From assembly GCA_015661135.1 (NCBI GenBank), contig JACVXW010000182.1:1-5272 (forward strand): DNA of 5,272 nucleotides, given 5' to 3'. The translations under genes were made by a program, and so were the position numbers. Below the pieces are notes generated by a model. It ran no database searches. It worked only from the letters and a program-made list of their open reading frames with translations, and was not told where the DNA came from. Positions 1 to 5,272 of this stretch are shown one piece after another. Each line of letters begins with the position of its first letter. Within the stretch, counting starts at the first letter, position 1. The stretch comes from Chloroflexota bacterium. GTDB taxonomy: Bacteria > Chloroflexota > Limnocylindria > Limnocylindrales > CSP1-4.

Positions 1-2
1 AT

Positions 3-506
3 CCGGCCGTTGCGGCTGCGTTCGCAGCGGCGGATCCGATGCGCCTTGTCGTGGAGCTGACCGAGGAGGAGGCCGTCCACGATTACCGTGCCTTGCGTAT
101 GGCGATGGCGCCGTACCTCGACCGCGGTGTGCGCTTCGCCGTCGACGATGCCGGCGCCGGCTTCGCGTCGATGCGGCACGTGATCGAGCTCCAGCCGGCG
201 TTCGTGAAGCTGGACGCCTATCTGATCCGAGGCATGCGCAGTCGCCAGACGGTCCTGGCGTTCCTCCGGGCGATCAACGGTTTCACGGCCGAAATCGGAG
301 CGACGCTGGTCGCCGAGGGCGTGGAGACGCCGGCCGATCTCTCCGTCCTTACGGAGACCGGGTTCCCGATCCTTGCCCAGGGTTTCGGCATCGCCCGACC
401 GGGCGCGCCGTGGGCCGCTCCAAGCGCCGTGGCGACACGGGCCTGGCGCGCAGCGAGCCAGAACGGCGCTGTCGCACTGATCGCAAGCGCGACGGGGCGG
501 CCGTAA
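3..506 (+). CDS. EAL-domain cyclic-di-GMP phosphodiesterase, C-terminal part (5' end outside window)
   Basis: The frame is open from the left edge, so the ATG at 39 is almost certainly internal and the gene starts upstream. EAL domains hydrolyse the second messenger c-di-GMP to pGpG using two metal ions. About 168 residues are visible. Recognisable in order are the strand with the metal-ligand glutamate (VVELTE), the double aspartate of loop 6 (AVDDAGAGFAS), the catalytic-lysine strand (FVKLD), the late glutamate motif (VAEGVET) and the closing QGFGIARP. The N-terminal EAL signature itself and any GGDEF, PAS or membrane sensor part lie outside. The usual DDFG phenylalanine is an alanine here, a variant I recall from EAL proteins of high-GC bacteria, so loss of activity should not be assumed. 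About 40 Ala-rich residues after the domain show no motif. The gene converges on the hsdM remnant. The domain call is firm; catalytic activity is inferred. Confidence 0.9.
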   Translation, partial: PAVAAAFAAADPMRLVVELTEEEAVHDYRALRMAMAPYLDRGVRFAVDDAGAGFASMRHVIELQPAFVKLDAYLIRGMRSRQTVLAFLRAINGFTAEIGATLVAEGVETPADLSVLTETGFPILAQGFGIARPGAPWAAPSAVATRAWRAASQNGAVALIASATGRP

Positions 507-591
507 CCCGGCAATGAAACAGTGGGTCCGGGGCAAACATGAGGACCAGCGCGCGGGGCTACCCGAACGTCGATGTGCGGCTGAGCGACCC

Positions 592-1434
592 TTACCTATC
601 CGCCAGCAACCGCCGCAGCTCCGCGATTGCGGCATCGACCTCGCGACCCTGCGCCTCGATGATGTCGAGCAGCTCCTCCGGCGTCCGCGTGTCCTCGGTG
701 GACTTCGCGTTCGGGTTGACCGCCTTCAGGTCGAAGTTGCGCGCCTCGATGGCCTCGCGGGTGACCGTCCACGAGTGGTCCGAGTCGCCGCGTGACGGCA
801 GGAGCGTGAAGAACTCCTCGAAACGCTCGATCGTGAGCGGCTGCTTCTTGGTGACCTTGATGTCGGAGAGGTCGTAGTACCAGACCCGCTCGGTCGGACC
901 GCCCTTCGTGAAGAAGAGGAGGTTCGTCTTGACGCCGGCGCCCGCGGACGAGAAGACCCCCGGCGGCAGGGACACGATGCACCACAGGTCGCAGTCGTCG
1001 AGGAGCTTGCGCTTGGTCTGGACGAACGCCGTTTCCGTGGTCCGGAACAGGACGCCCTCATCGATGACCATCCCGCAGCGCCCGCCGGGCTTGAGCGAGT
1101 TGATCACGTGCTGGAGGAAGAGGAGCTGCGTGGCGCTCGTCTTGTAGGCGAACTGCGTCTGGGCTTCCCGGCCCTCCTTTCCACCGAACGGCGGGTTCAT
1201 GAGGATCACGTCGTACAGCGGCGGCGCGCCGAGGAACAGGCCGTCGTAGGACACCTGGCCGGTGAGCGTGTTTCCGTGCCAGATGTGGGGCTGGTCGATC
1301 CCGTGGAGGACGAGGTTGGCGAGCGCGATCGGGTAGACGAGGTCCGCCTTCTCGCGGCCCCAGAACGAGTCTTCCCGTAGCGCCGTCAGCTGTTCCGCGG
1401 TGGCGTCGGGTCCGCTCGAGACGGTGAAGATCAC
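592..1434 (-). pseudogene. hsdM: Type I restriction-modification methyltransferase subunit HsdM, N-terminally truncated remnant
   Basis: Type I R-M enzymes use HsdM to methylate adenine N6 with S-adenosylmethionine, with specificity supplied by HsdS. The 280-residue frame carries the N6-adenine methylase motif NPPFGGKEG at residues 80-88. Before it is the family stretch PIALANLVLHGIDQPH. After it come LKPGGRCGMVIDEGVLF, SLPPGVF, GVKTNLLFFTKG, WYYDLSDIKV and, near the end, ARNFDLKAVNPN. The C-terminus ends in a short helical segment (EELLDIIEAQGREVDAAI) at a TAA stop, so the 3' end looks natural. The 5' half is missing: the SAM-binding motif I (DPxxG[ST]GGF) and the helical N-terminal domain are absent. 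A TAG at 1444-1446 closes the frame only three codons before the GTG taken as start. Clear HsdM similarity begins around residue 11 (TAEQLTALREDSFWG). Full-length relatives run to roughly 500 residues. No hsdS follows in the 85 bases before the convergent EAL gene. It is unlikely to work alone as a methylase. Confidence 0.85.
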
Positions 1435-1501
1435 CCACCCGCACTACTTCGAGCGGCCGGCCAACCTCGAGGGCCTGCTTCCGTCACTGCTGCCGAGGTA
1501 G
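1409..1501 (+). other. Possible orphan C-terminal tail of a + strand gene
   Basis: This frame runs through the broken 5' edge of the hsdM remnant to a TAG at 1499-1501. It reads GPLETVKITHPHYFE followed by RPANLEGLLPSLLPR. Of its 30 sense codons, 27 end in G or C, and the composition looks like real protein rather than an Arg/Ser-rich shadow frame. Upstream of about 1409 the same frame enters the antisense of hsdM and stops looking coding. There is no start codon with a plausible ribosome binding site. I do not recognise the family. It may be the end of a gene whose body was removed when hsdM was truncated, or a chance antisense frame in GC-rich DNA. Confidence 0.25.
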
Positions 1502-1526
1502 CCGACCCGCCCCATGACCCGAAACG

Positions 1527-1994
1527 CTATTCGGTTCGGAGACGAATGCCCAGATCGGATGACTGGAACATGGACGGGTACTGCCGGACACGAGCGCTGA
1601 TCTGGCTGCCGCGCGGGTGCGCACCGTCGCTGGGTCGACGCCACAGGTCCCGTTCGCCGATCTCGCGAGCGATCTGGCTCGCCTTGAGCCAGGCGCCGCC
1701 GTGCTCTCGCAGCACCTGTGCCACGACGTCGTGGAGCGTTGCGGCCCCGTACGGCACGGCTGCCTCGCGTGTGGCTGCGCCCACTTCGAGGGGCGCGCCG
1801 GCCGCTCGCGACAGCGGTGACGGTCCGGGCTTGGCCCCAAGGTGGCGCATGATCCCCGCGAGTTGTTCCACGTAGGTCGAACGCCACTGCCGGATCGGGA
1901 AGGGGAGGACGTCGATCGACCGCTCATCGATGCCGGCGAGCGCGGCCGCACGCCTGACTGACCGACGCTTCGCGTTCGACGGTGGGCAGGCGAT
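1527..1994 (-). pseudogene. 3' segment of the broken UDG-like gene: C-terminal end plus winged-helix (HARE-HTH-like) domain
   Basis: The frame is open from 1994, just after a TGA at 1995-1997, to the TAG at 1527. Its first good start is the GTG at 1871, which would give 114 residues. Meaningful protein begins further upstream without a start: RRAAALAGIDE, then IDVLPFPIRQW, then STYVEQLAGIMRHLG. That stretch looks like the C-terminal part of the uracil-DNA-glycosylase-like protein encoded in the other frame at 1924-2331. After a linker of about 30 residues comes a compact domain of about 70 residues (TLHDVVAQVLREHGGAWLK, SQIAREIGERDLWRR, SQISARVRQYPSMF, then GIRLR). This fits the HARE-HTH or a related winged helix, a DNA-binding fold often attached to restriction and DNA-modification proteins. 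Either a frameshift and deletion broke one long gene, or a small HTH gene starts at 1871. The domain call rests on pattern only. Confidence 0.5.
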
Positions 1995-2331
1995 TCACCG
2001 GGCGTTCGGCGATGTCCACGAGCCAGCAGCCGAGCCCCTGGAACCACTCGAGAAAGGCACTCCCATCCGGCGGACTTGGAAGGTCCAGCCCGAGACCGAA
2101 TGCCTCCCTGGTCGCACGGAAGAGGTTCGAGTTGGCGAGATAGAAGTGCGTCCCGCCGGCCGGCGCCGACTCACCGACGAACAGGACACGAACGCCGGCC
2201 GGACGATACCGGGACCGAAGCCGGTAGATCGCCGAGTCGTCCGGCGTTGCGGGTTTCCGGGCAGAACCCGACCCACCTCTCCCGCCGGGGCCTCGGGGCG
2301 ATTCCGGGCCTGAGCGGATCCGTTCGATCAC
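1924..2331 (-). pseudogene. Uracil-DNA-glycosylase-like protein, 5' segment, frameshifted
   Basis: A GTG start at 2331 opens the frame 24 bases after the nrdJ stop; an in-frame TAA at 2338-2340 blocks anything earlier. There is no strong Shine-Dalgarno sequence, so translation may depend on coupling to nrdJ. After about 30 low-complexity residues (Gly/Pro/Arg/Ser) the conserved part starts: GVRVLFVGESAPAGGTHFYL, then ANSNLFRATREAF, then FLEWFQGLGCWLVDIAERPV and NRLP. The GES-P-GG loop after a hydrophobic strand and the GC-LVD strand recall the uracil-DNA glycosylase superfamily, where the first loop holds the catalytic or base-binding residues. I cannot name the subfamily, and activity on uracil is not shown. 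After about residue 118 the frame loses sense (SVSQACGRARRHR, then TGA), while the expected continuation appears in the frame of the 1527-1994 segment. This indicates a frameshift, probably with loss of a few dozen residues. Confidence 0.5.
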
Positions 2332-2355
2332 GTCCGTTTATCGGCTGCGCAGGGC

Positions 2356-5272
2356 TCAGCTGCAGCCGCTCGTGCTGCCGCAGTTGAGGCACTTGTAGCA
2401 GGACCCGTTGCGGACCATGATCGCGCCGCAGTCCATGCAGGCGGGGGCGTCGCCCTGGGTGGCGAAGGCGACCTTCACGTTCCCGAGCGCAAGCGTGATC
2501 CCGCCGCCCCCGTTCCCGTTGGCTGCCTTCCCATGCCCATTCGCCGCATGCCCATTGGTGGCAATGACCGATAGTTCGGCCACACCCTCCTTCCCTTCAG
2601 CTGCGCCGGTGGCGACGGCAGTTGCCTTGGGCGGTGCGTCGCCGGTCGTGCCCTCGCCGGAGGGGGATCCTGATTGCGGCTGATCGGCAGGTGAGCCGGC
2701 CGCCGCCGACGGTGCAGGCGTCCCGGCCGCGAGCTTGTCGAGCGGAGCGGGACCCGCACCGGCGAGCAGGCCGGGAGTACCGCCACTGCCGAAGGCTGGC
2801 TGTGACTCGTACCCAGCACGATCGATGAGTCCGAGATTCGCCTTGTCGTCGTCCGACAGGAACCGCGACCCGAGCCACCGGAAGATGTAGTCCACGAGCG
2901 ACTTGGCGATCGGGATCTCCGCGTTCCCCGTGAAACCGCTCGGCTCGAACCGGACGTGGGCGAACTTGTTGACGAGGTCCTTGAGCGGCACGCCGTACTG
3001 GAGCGCCACGCTGACCGTGGTCGCGAAGGTATCCATGAGTCCCGAGACCGTAGACCCCTCCTTGGCCATCTTCAGGAAGATCTCGCCGGGCTGGCCGTCC
3101 GGGTAGAGCCCGACAGTGATGTAGCCCTCGTGACCGGAGATGTCGAAGCGATGGGTCACGGCGCTTCGCTCGGCCGGCAGTCGGCGACGGTGCGGCTTGA
3201 CCGCCTCCGCCTGGGCGACCGCCAGCTGCTTCTTCAGTCCCTCGATGACCACCGAGTCTGCCTCGGAGATGGCGACGTCGCCATCCTTCTTCTTGCCGGT
3301 ACTGAGCGGCTGGGATCGCTTGCTGTTGTCGCGGTAGATCGCGATCGCCTTGAGGCCCCGCTTCCAGCCTTCGAGATAGACCTGCTCGATCTCGTCCGCC
3401 GTGGCGGCCTCCGGCATGTTCACGGTCTTGCTGATGGCACCGGACAGGAACGGCTGGATGGCGCCCATCATCCGGACGTGGCCCATGTAGTGGATGGACC
3501 GCACGCCGTTCGTGGGCTTGAAGGCGCAGTCGAAGACCGGCAGGTGCTCGGGCTTGAGGCCCGGGGCGCCCTCGATCGTCTCGTGCTCGTTGAGGTAGGC
3601 GACGATGGCCTCGACGTCGTCGGGGCTGTAGCCGAGCTTGCGCAGGGCGGCCGGGACCGTCTGGTTGACGATCTTGATGAAGCCCTCGCCGACGAGCTTC
3701 TTGTACTTGATCAGCGCGATGTCCGGCTCCACGCCGGTGGTATCGCAATCCATCATGAACGAAATAGTGCCGGTTGGGGCGAGGAGACTTATCTGCGCGT
3801 TTCGGTAGCCGTGTTGCTCGCCAAGAGCGAGCGTTTCGTCCCACAACTCCCGGGCCGCAGCCCCGACGTCGGTGGGTACGCCAGCCTCCGGAATCTCGTG
3901 CGCAGCGTCGCGGTGCATCCCGATGACGCGGAGGAACGGCTCGCGGTTCTTCTCGTATTCGATGAACGGGCCGCCATGGTCGCGGGCGATCGTGGCGCTC
4001 TGGCGGTACGTCTCCGCCGTCATGATCGAGGTCAGCGCGCCGGAGAAGTTGCGACCTTCGTCGCTGTCGTAGGCGAGGCCGCGTGACATCAGCAGTGCGC
4101 CGAGGTTTGCGTAGCCGATCCCGAGCGGCCGGAACCGGTGGGAGTTCTCCTCGATCTTCGGCGTCGGGTATCCCGCGTTGTCGACGAGGATCTCCTGGGC
4201 GGTGATCGTGACGCGGCAGGCGTACCTGTAGTCCTCGACGTTGAACGCGCCGTCCGCGTTGACGAACGTCATGAGGTTGACGCTGGCCAGGTTGCAGTTG
4301 TGGGCGATGAGCCCCTCGGCGATCAGCGAGTGGGTGACGGGCTCCGTGACGTCGTACACGGTCTCGATACCGTCGGGGACGATCGAGACGACCGTCGTGG
4401 CTCGGGGGTTCTTGAGGGCGCCGTCGAACGACCGGGCGAGCGTCGCAGCCACCTTGGCCTGTTTCCGCTCCGACAGCGGGAAGCCGACCAGGGACATGTA
4501 CGCGCGAGCCGCCTGGTTGTAGATGTGGAGCTGCGCCTGCGGATTGGCTCGACCCTTCGGGTGGATCCAGGTCGCGCGGCTCGTGATGCCGAGGTCCGAA
4601 AGGAGAAGCTGGACCGAGCGGACGAGGTCTGGAGCGGACGAGGCCAGCATGACCTGAGGCTCGGTGGCCGCGGCAGCCTGCAACATCGTGCCGTCCGCGG
4701 AGAACAGGCCCTGGAGGTAAGCAACCTTCAGGTCGTCGGCGACGCGGTGGACCTCGGTCGGGACGTCCTTGTGGATGGCCGTGCCCTGGTGCATGCCGTA
4801 GCGATCCTCGAGCATCCGGACGAGGACGCCGGCGCTCGAGCTGACCTGCATGACACCGTTGGCCTGGGTCGAGATGCTCGTCGACCTACGGTTCCCGGCG
4901 GGCGGGAAGATGCCATCGTTCGTAAGCGTGGTGCCCGGGCGGATTGCCCGCTCGAACCCTTCGACGGCTTCCTCCTGCGCCCGGGATTCGGCGAGGAGTC
5001 GATTGAACTCGTCGGTCATCTTGTCGGCCGTAGGCGCCTCGTCTGGGCCGAACACAAGCGCGGCGACGTCCTTCGAGAAGACGCCGTCGCCGGTCATCCA
5101 GCCGAGCATCTGCCAGCGGCGGACATCCTCGGGCGACGAATCGAACCGGACGGGATTGCCCGACTCGCGGATCTCGACGCGGTCCGTGCCCGGGGTGAGC
5201 TCGTCGATCTGCTTCCAGGCGCCGCCGTCAGTGAGGAACTTGTGGTCGCCGGTGGTCCGGATTGAGCGGCCG
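2356..5272 (-). CDS. nrdJ: Adenosylcobalamin-dependent class II ribonucleotide reductase NrdJ, intein-containing, 3' part
   Basis: NrdJ reduces ribonucleotides to deoxyribonucleotides with a cobalamin-generated radical, without oxygen or a separate radical subunit. The frame enters from the right edge and ends at TGA 2356-2358; the ATG at 5109 is internal to an intein and not the gene start. The C-extein begins at 4296 and has 646 residues. It starts CNLASVNLM, whose first Cys aligns with the redox cysteine (T. maritima Cys333). Next come the phosphate-binding loop APTGTISFMMDCDTTG (residues 173-188), KYKKLVG, and NGVRSIHYMGHVRMMGAIQP. A TSCPD-type domain covers about residues 381-485 (ISGHEGYITVGLYPDGQPGE, KEGSTVSGLMDTFA, FEPSGFTGNAE). 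After a linker of about 115 residues rich in Ala, Gly and Pro, a Cys-rich tail follows (ACMDCG, then SCYKCLNCGSTSGCS; Cys at 620, 623, 633, 636, 639, 645) that likely relays electrons or binds zinc. The NPCxE active site, the partner redox cysteine and the N-terminus lie outside. The reading frame shows no damage. Confidence 0.95.
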   Translation of the reverse strand, partial: GRSIRTTGDHKFLTDGGAWKQIDELTPGTDRVEIRESGNPVRFDSSPEDVRRWQMLGWMTGDGVFSKDVAALVFGPDEAPTADKMTDEFNRLLAESRAQEEAVEGFERAIRPGTTLTNDGIFPPAGNRRSTSISTQANGVMQVSSSAGVLVRMLEDRYGMHQGTAIHKDVPTEVHRVADDLKVAYLQGLFSADGTMLQAAAATEPQVMLASSAPDLVRSVQLLLSDLGITSRATWIHPKGRANPQAQLHIYNQAARAYMSLVGFPLSERKQAKVAATLARSFDGALKNPRATTVVSIVPDGIETVYDVTEPVTHSLIAEGLIAHNCNLASVNLMTFVNADGAFNVEDYRYACRVTITAQEILVDNAGYPTPKIEENSHRFRPLGIGYANLGALLMSRGLAYDSDEGRNFSGALTSIMTAETYRQSATIARDHGGPFIEYEKNREPFLRVIGMHRDAAHEIPEAGVPTDVGAAARELWDETLALGEQHGYRNAQISLLAPTGTISFMMDCDTTGVEPDIALIKYKKLVGEGFIKIVNQTVPAALRKLGYSPDDVEAIVAYLNEHETIEGAPGLKPEHLPVFDCAFKPTNGVRSIHYMGHVRMMGAIQPFLSGAISKTVNMPEAATADEIEQVYLEGWKRGLKAIAIYRDNSKRSQPLSTGKKKDGDVAISEADSVVIEGLKKQLAVAQAEAVKPHRRRLPAERSAVTHRFDISGHEGYITVGLYPDGQPGEIFLKMAKEGSTVSGLMDTFATTVSVALQYGVPLKDLVNKFAHVRFEPSGFTGNAEIPIAKSLVDYIFRWLGSRFLSDDDKANLGLIDRAGYESQPAFGSGGTPGLLAGAGPAPLDKLAAGTPAPSAAAGSPADQPQSGSPSGEGTTGDAPPKATAVATGAAEGKEGVAELSVIATNGHAANGHGKAANGNGGGGITLALGNVKVAFATQGDAPACMDCGAIMVRNGSCYKCLNCGSTSGCS
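2494..2560 (-). repeat. Short in-frame repeat (NGH units) in the NrdJ C-terminal linker
   Basis: A 10-base unit (catgcccatt on the + strand) occurs exactly twice, at 2532-2541 and 2547-2556, 15 bases apart. It encodes ATNGHAANGHGKAANGNG on the minus strand, with degenerate further units toward 2500. The period is five codons, so slippage would add or remove residues without breaking the frame. It lies in the Ala/Gly/Pro-rich linker joining the TSCPD-type domain to the Cys tail, where length is probably free to vary. Confidence 0.5.
4297..5272 (-). mobile_element. Intein with LAGLIDADG homing endonuclease inside NrdJ (N-terminal block A outside window)
   Basis: This protein-splicing element is translated in frame with NrdJ and excises itself after translation; its endonuclease copies the element into intein-free alleles. 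325 residues are visible. Splicing block B comes first (RTTGDHKFLT, with the TxxH histidine at 5242-5244), then a WKQIDELTPGTDRV strand. The first LAGLIDADG helix is LGWMTGDGVF, with its aspartate at 5086-5088. The block D lysine lies in HKDVPTEV, at 4768-4770. The second LAGLIDADG helix is YLQGLFSADGTM, with its aspartate at 4693-4695. A block H-like VGFPLSERKQAKV follows. The C-terminal splicing blocks are VYDVTEPVTHSLIAEG (F) and LIAHN (G), with penultimate His and terminal Asn at 4297-4302. The next residue is Cys, the +1 nucleophile. All splicing and nuclease residues that can be checked are present, so both activities look intact. Block A and the first residue cannot be seen. Confidence 0.94.

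Noticed and set aside
507..591. Convergent gap searched for a bidirectional terminator or an hsdS start
   Set aside because: Only a weak 5-bp CCCGG/CCGGG pairing with a long loop and no T-run was found; no frame here resembles HsdS.
1444..1526. Short ATG frame on the minus strand between the HTH stop and hsdM
   Set aside because: It gives only 17 residues, with no motif and no coding signal.
2342..2368. Hairpin spanning the nrdJ stop (CGGCTG/CAGCCG arms plus a 3-bp inner stem with a 2-base bulge)
   Set aside because: No U-tract follows on either strand and part of it lies within coding sequence, so a terminator call is not supported; GC-rich DNA gives such stems by chance.
2597..3844. 415-codon minus-strand frame overlapping nrdJ
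   Set aside because: It is an out-of-frame shadow, Arg/Gly/Pro-rich, inside the conserved NrdJ frame.
2956..4086. Long open frame (376 codons) on the + strand
   Set aside because: It is antisense to the well-conserved NrdJ C-extein; the translation is Arg/Asp/Leu/Val-rich with no motif, as expected for GC-rich shadow frames.
5107..5109. ATG as the start of the nrdJ-frame protein
   Set aside because: The frame stays open upstream and encodes intein block B (GDHKFLT), so this Met is internal to the intein.
4138..5265. Long open frame (375 codons) on the + strand
   Set aside because: It is antisense to the intein and the first NrdJ C-extein residues, with the same biased composition and no recognisable domain.

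Overview
The window is G+C-rich throughout and gene-dense, with almost every coding codon ending in G or C. It looks like a high-GC bacterial chromosome. The B12-dependent ribonucleotide reductase and the EAL subtype (DDAG instead of DDFG) would fit Chloroflexota or Actinomycetota, but no rRNA or other marker is present and this placement is only a guess.

Layout, left to right. Positions 3-506 (+) hold the C-terminal two-thirds of an EAL-type cyclic-di-GMP phosphodiesterase domain, cut by the window edge. An 85-base convergent gap (507-591) follows. Positions 592-1434 (-) hold the C-terminal half of a type I restriction-modification methyltransferase (HsdM). It keeps the catalytic NPPF motif but has lost the SAM-binding half, and no hsdS or hsdR is visible. 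Its broken 5' edge lies over a short + strand frame (1409-1501) that reads like the orphan tail of another gene. Positions 1527-2331 (-) carry a gene that appears broken. A 5' half resembling uracil-DNA glycosylase-type proteins is in one frame. The apparent C-terminal end of the same fold, continuing into a winged-helix (HARE-like) domain, is in another frame.

Positions 2356-5272 (-) are the dominant feature: the 3' part of an adenosylcobalamin-dependent class II ribonucleotide reductase gene (nrdJ) interrupted by an intein. The window opens inside the intein, just before splicing block B. It then reads through an intact two-motif LAGLIDADG homing endonuclease, splicing blocks F and G ending in His-Asn, and the whole 646-residue C-extein. 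The intein sits directly before the cysteine that aligns with the redox-active cysteine of class II enzymes. Splicing is therefore expected to be required for a working reductase.

The minus-strand genes run nrdJ, then the UDG-like/HTH gene 24 bases later, then the hsdM remnant. The first two could share a transcript. The stretch 592-2331 reads as decayed defence or DNA-modification material between two intact-looking genes. I saw no RNA gene, CRISPR array, insertion sequence or convincing promoter. I found no evidence of a wholly new system; the most notable items are the intein placement and the broken UDG-like/HTH locus.
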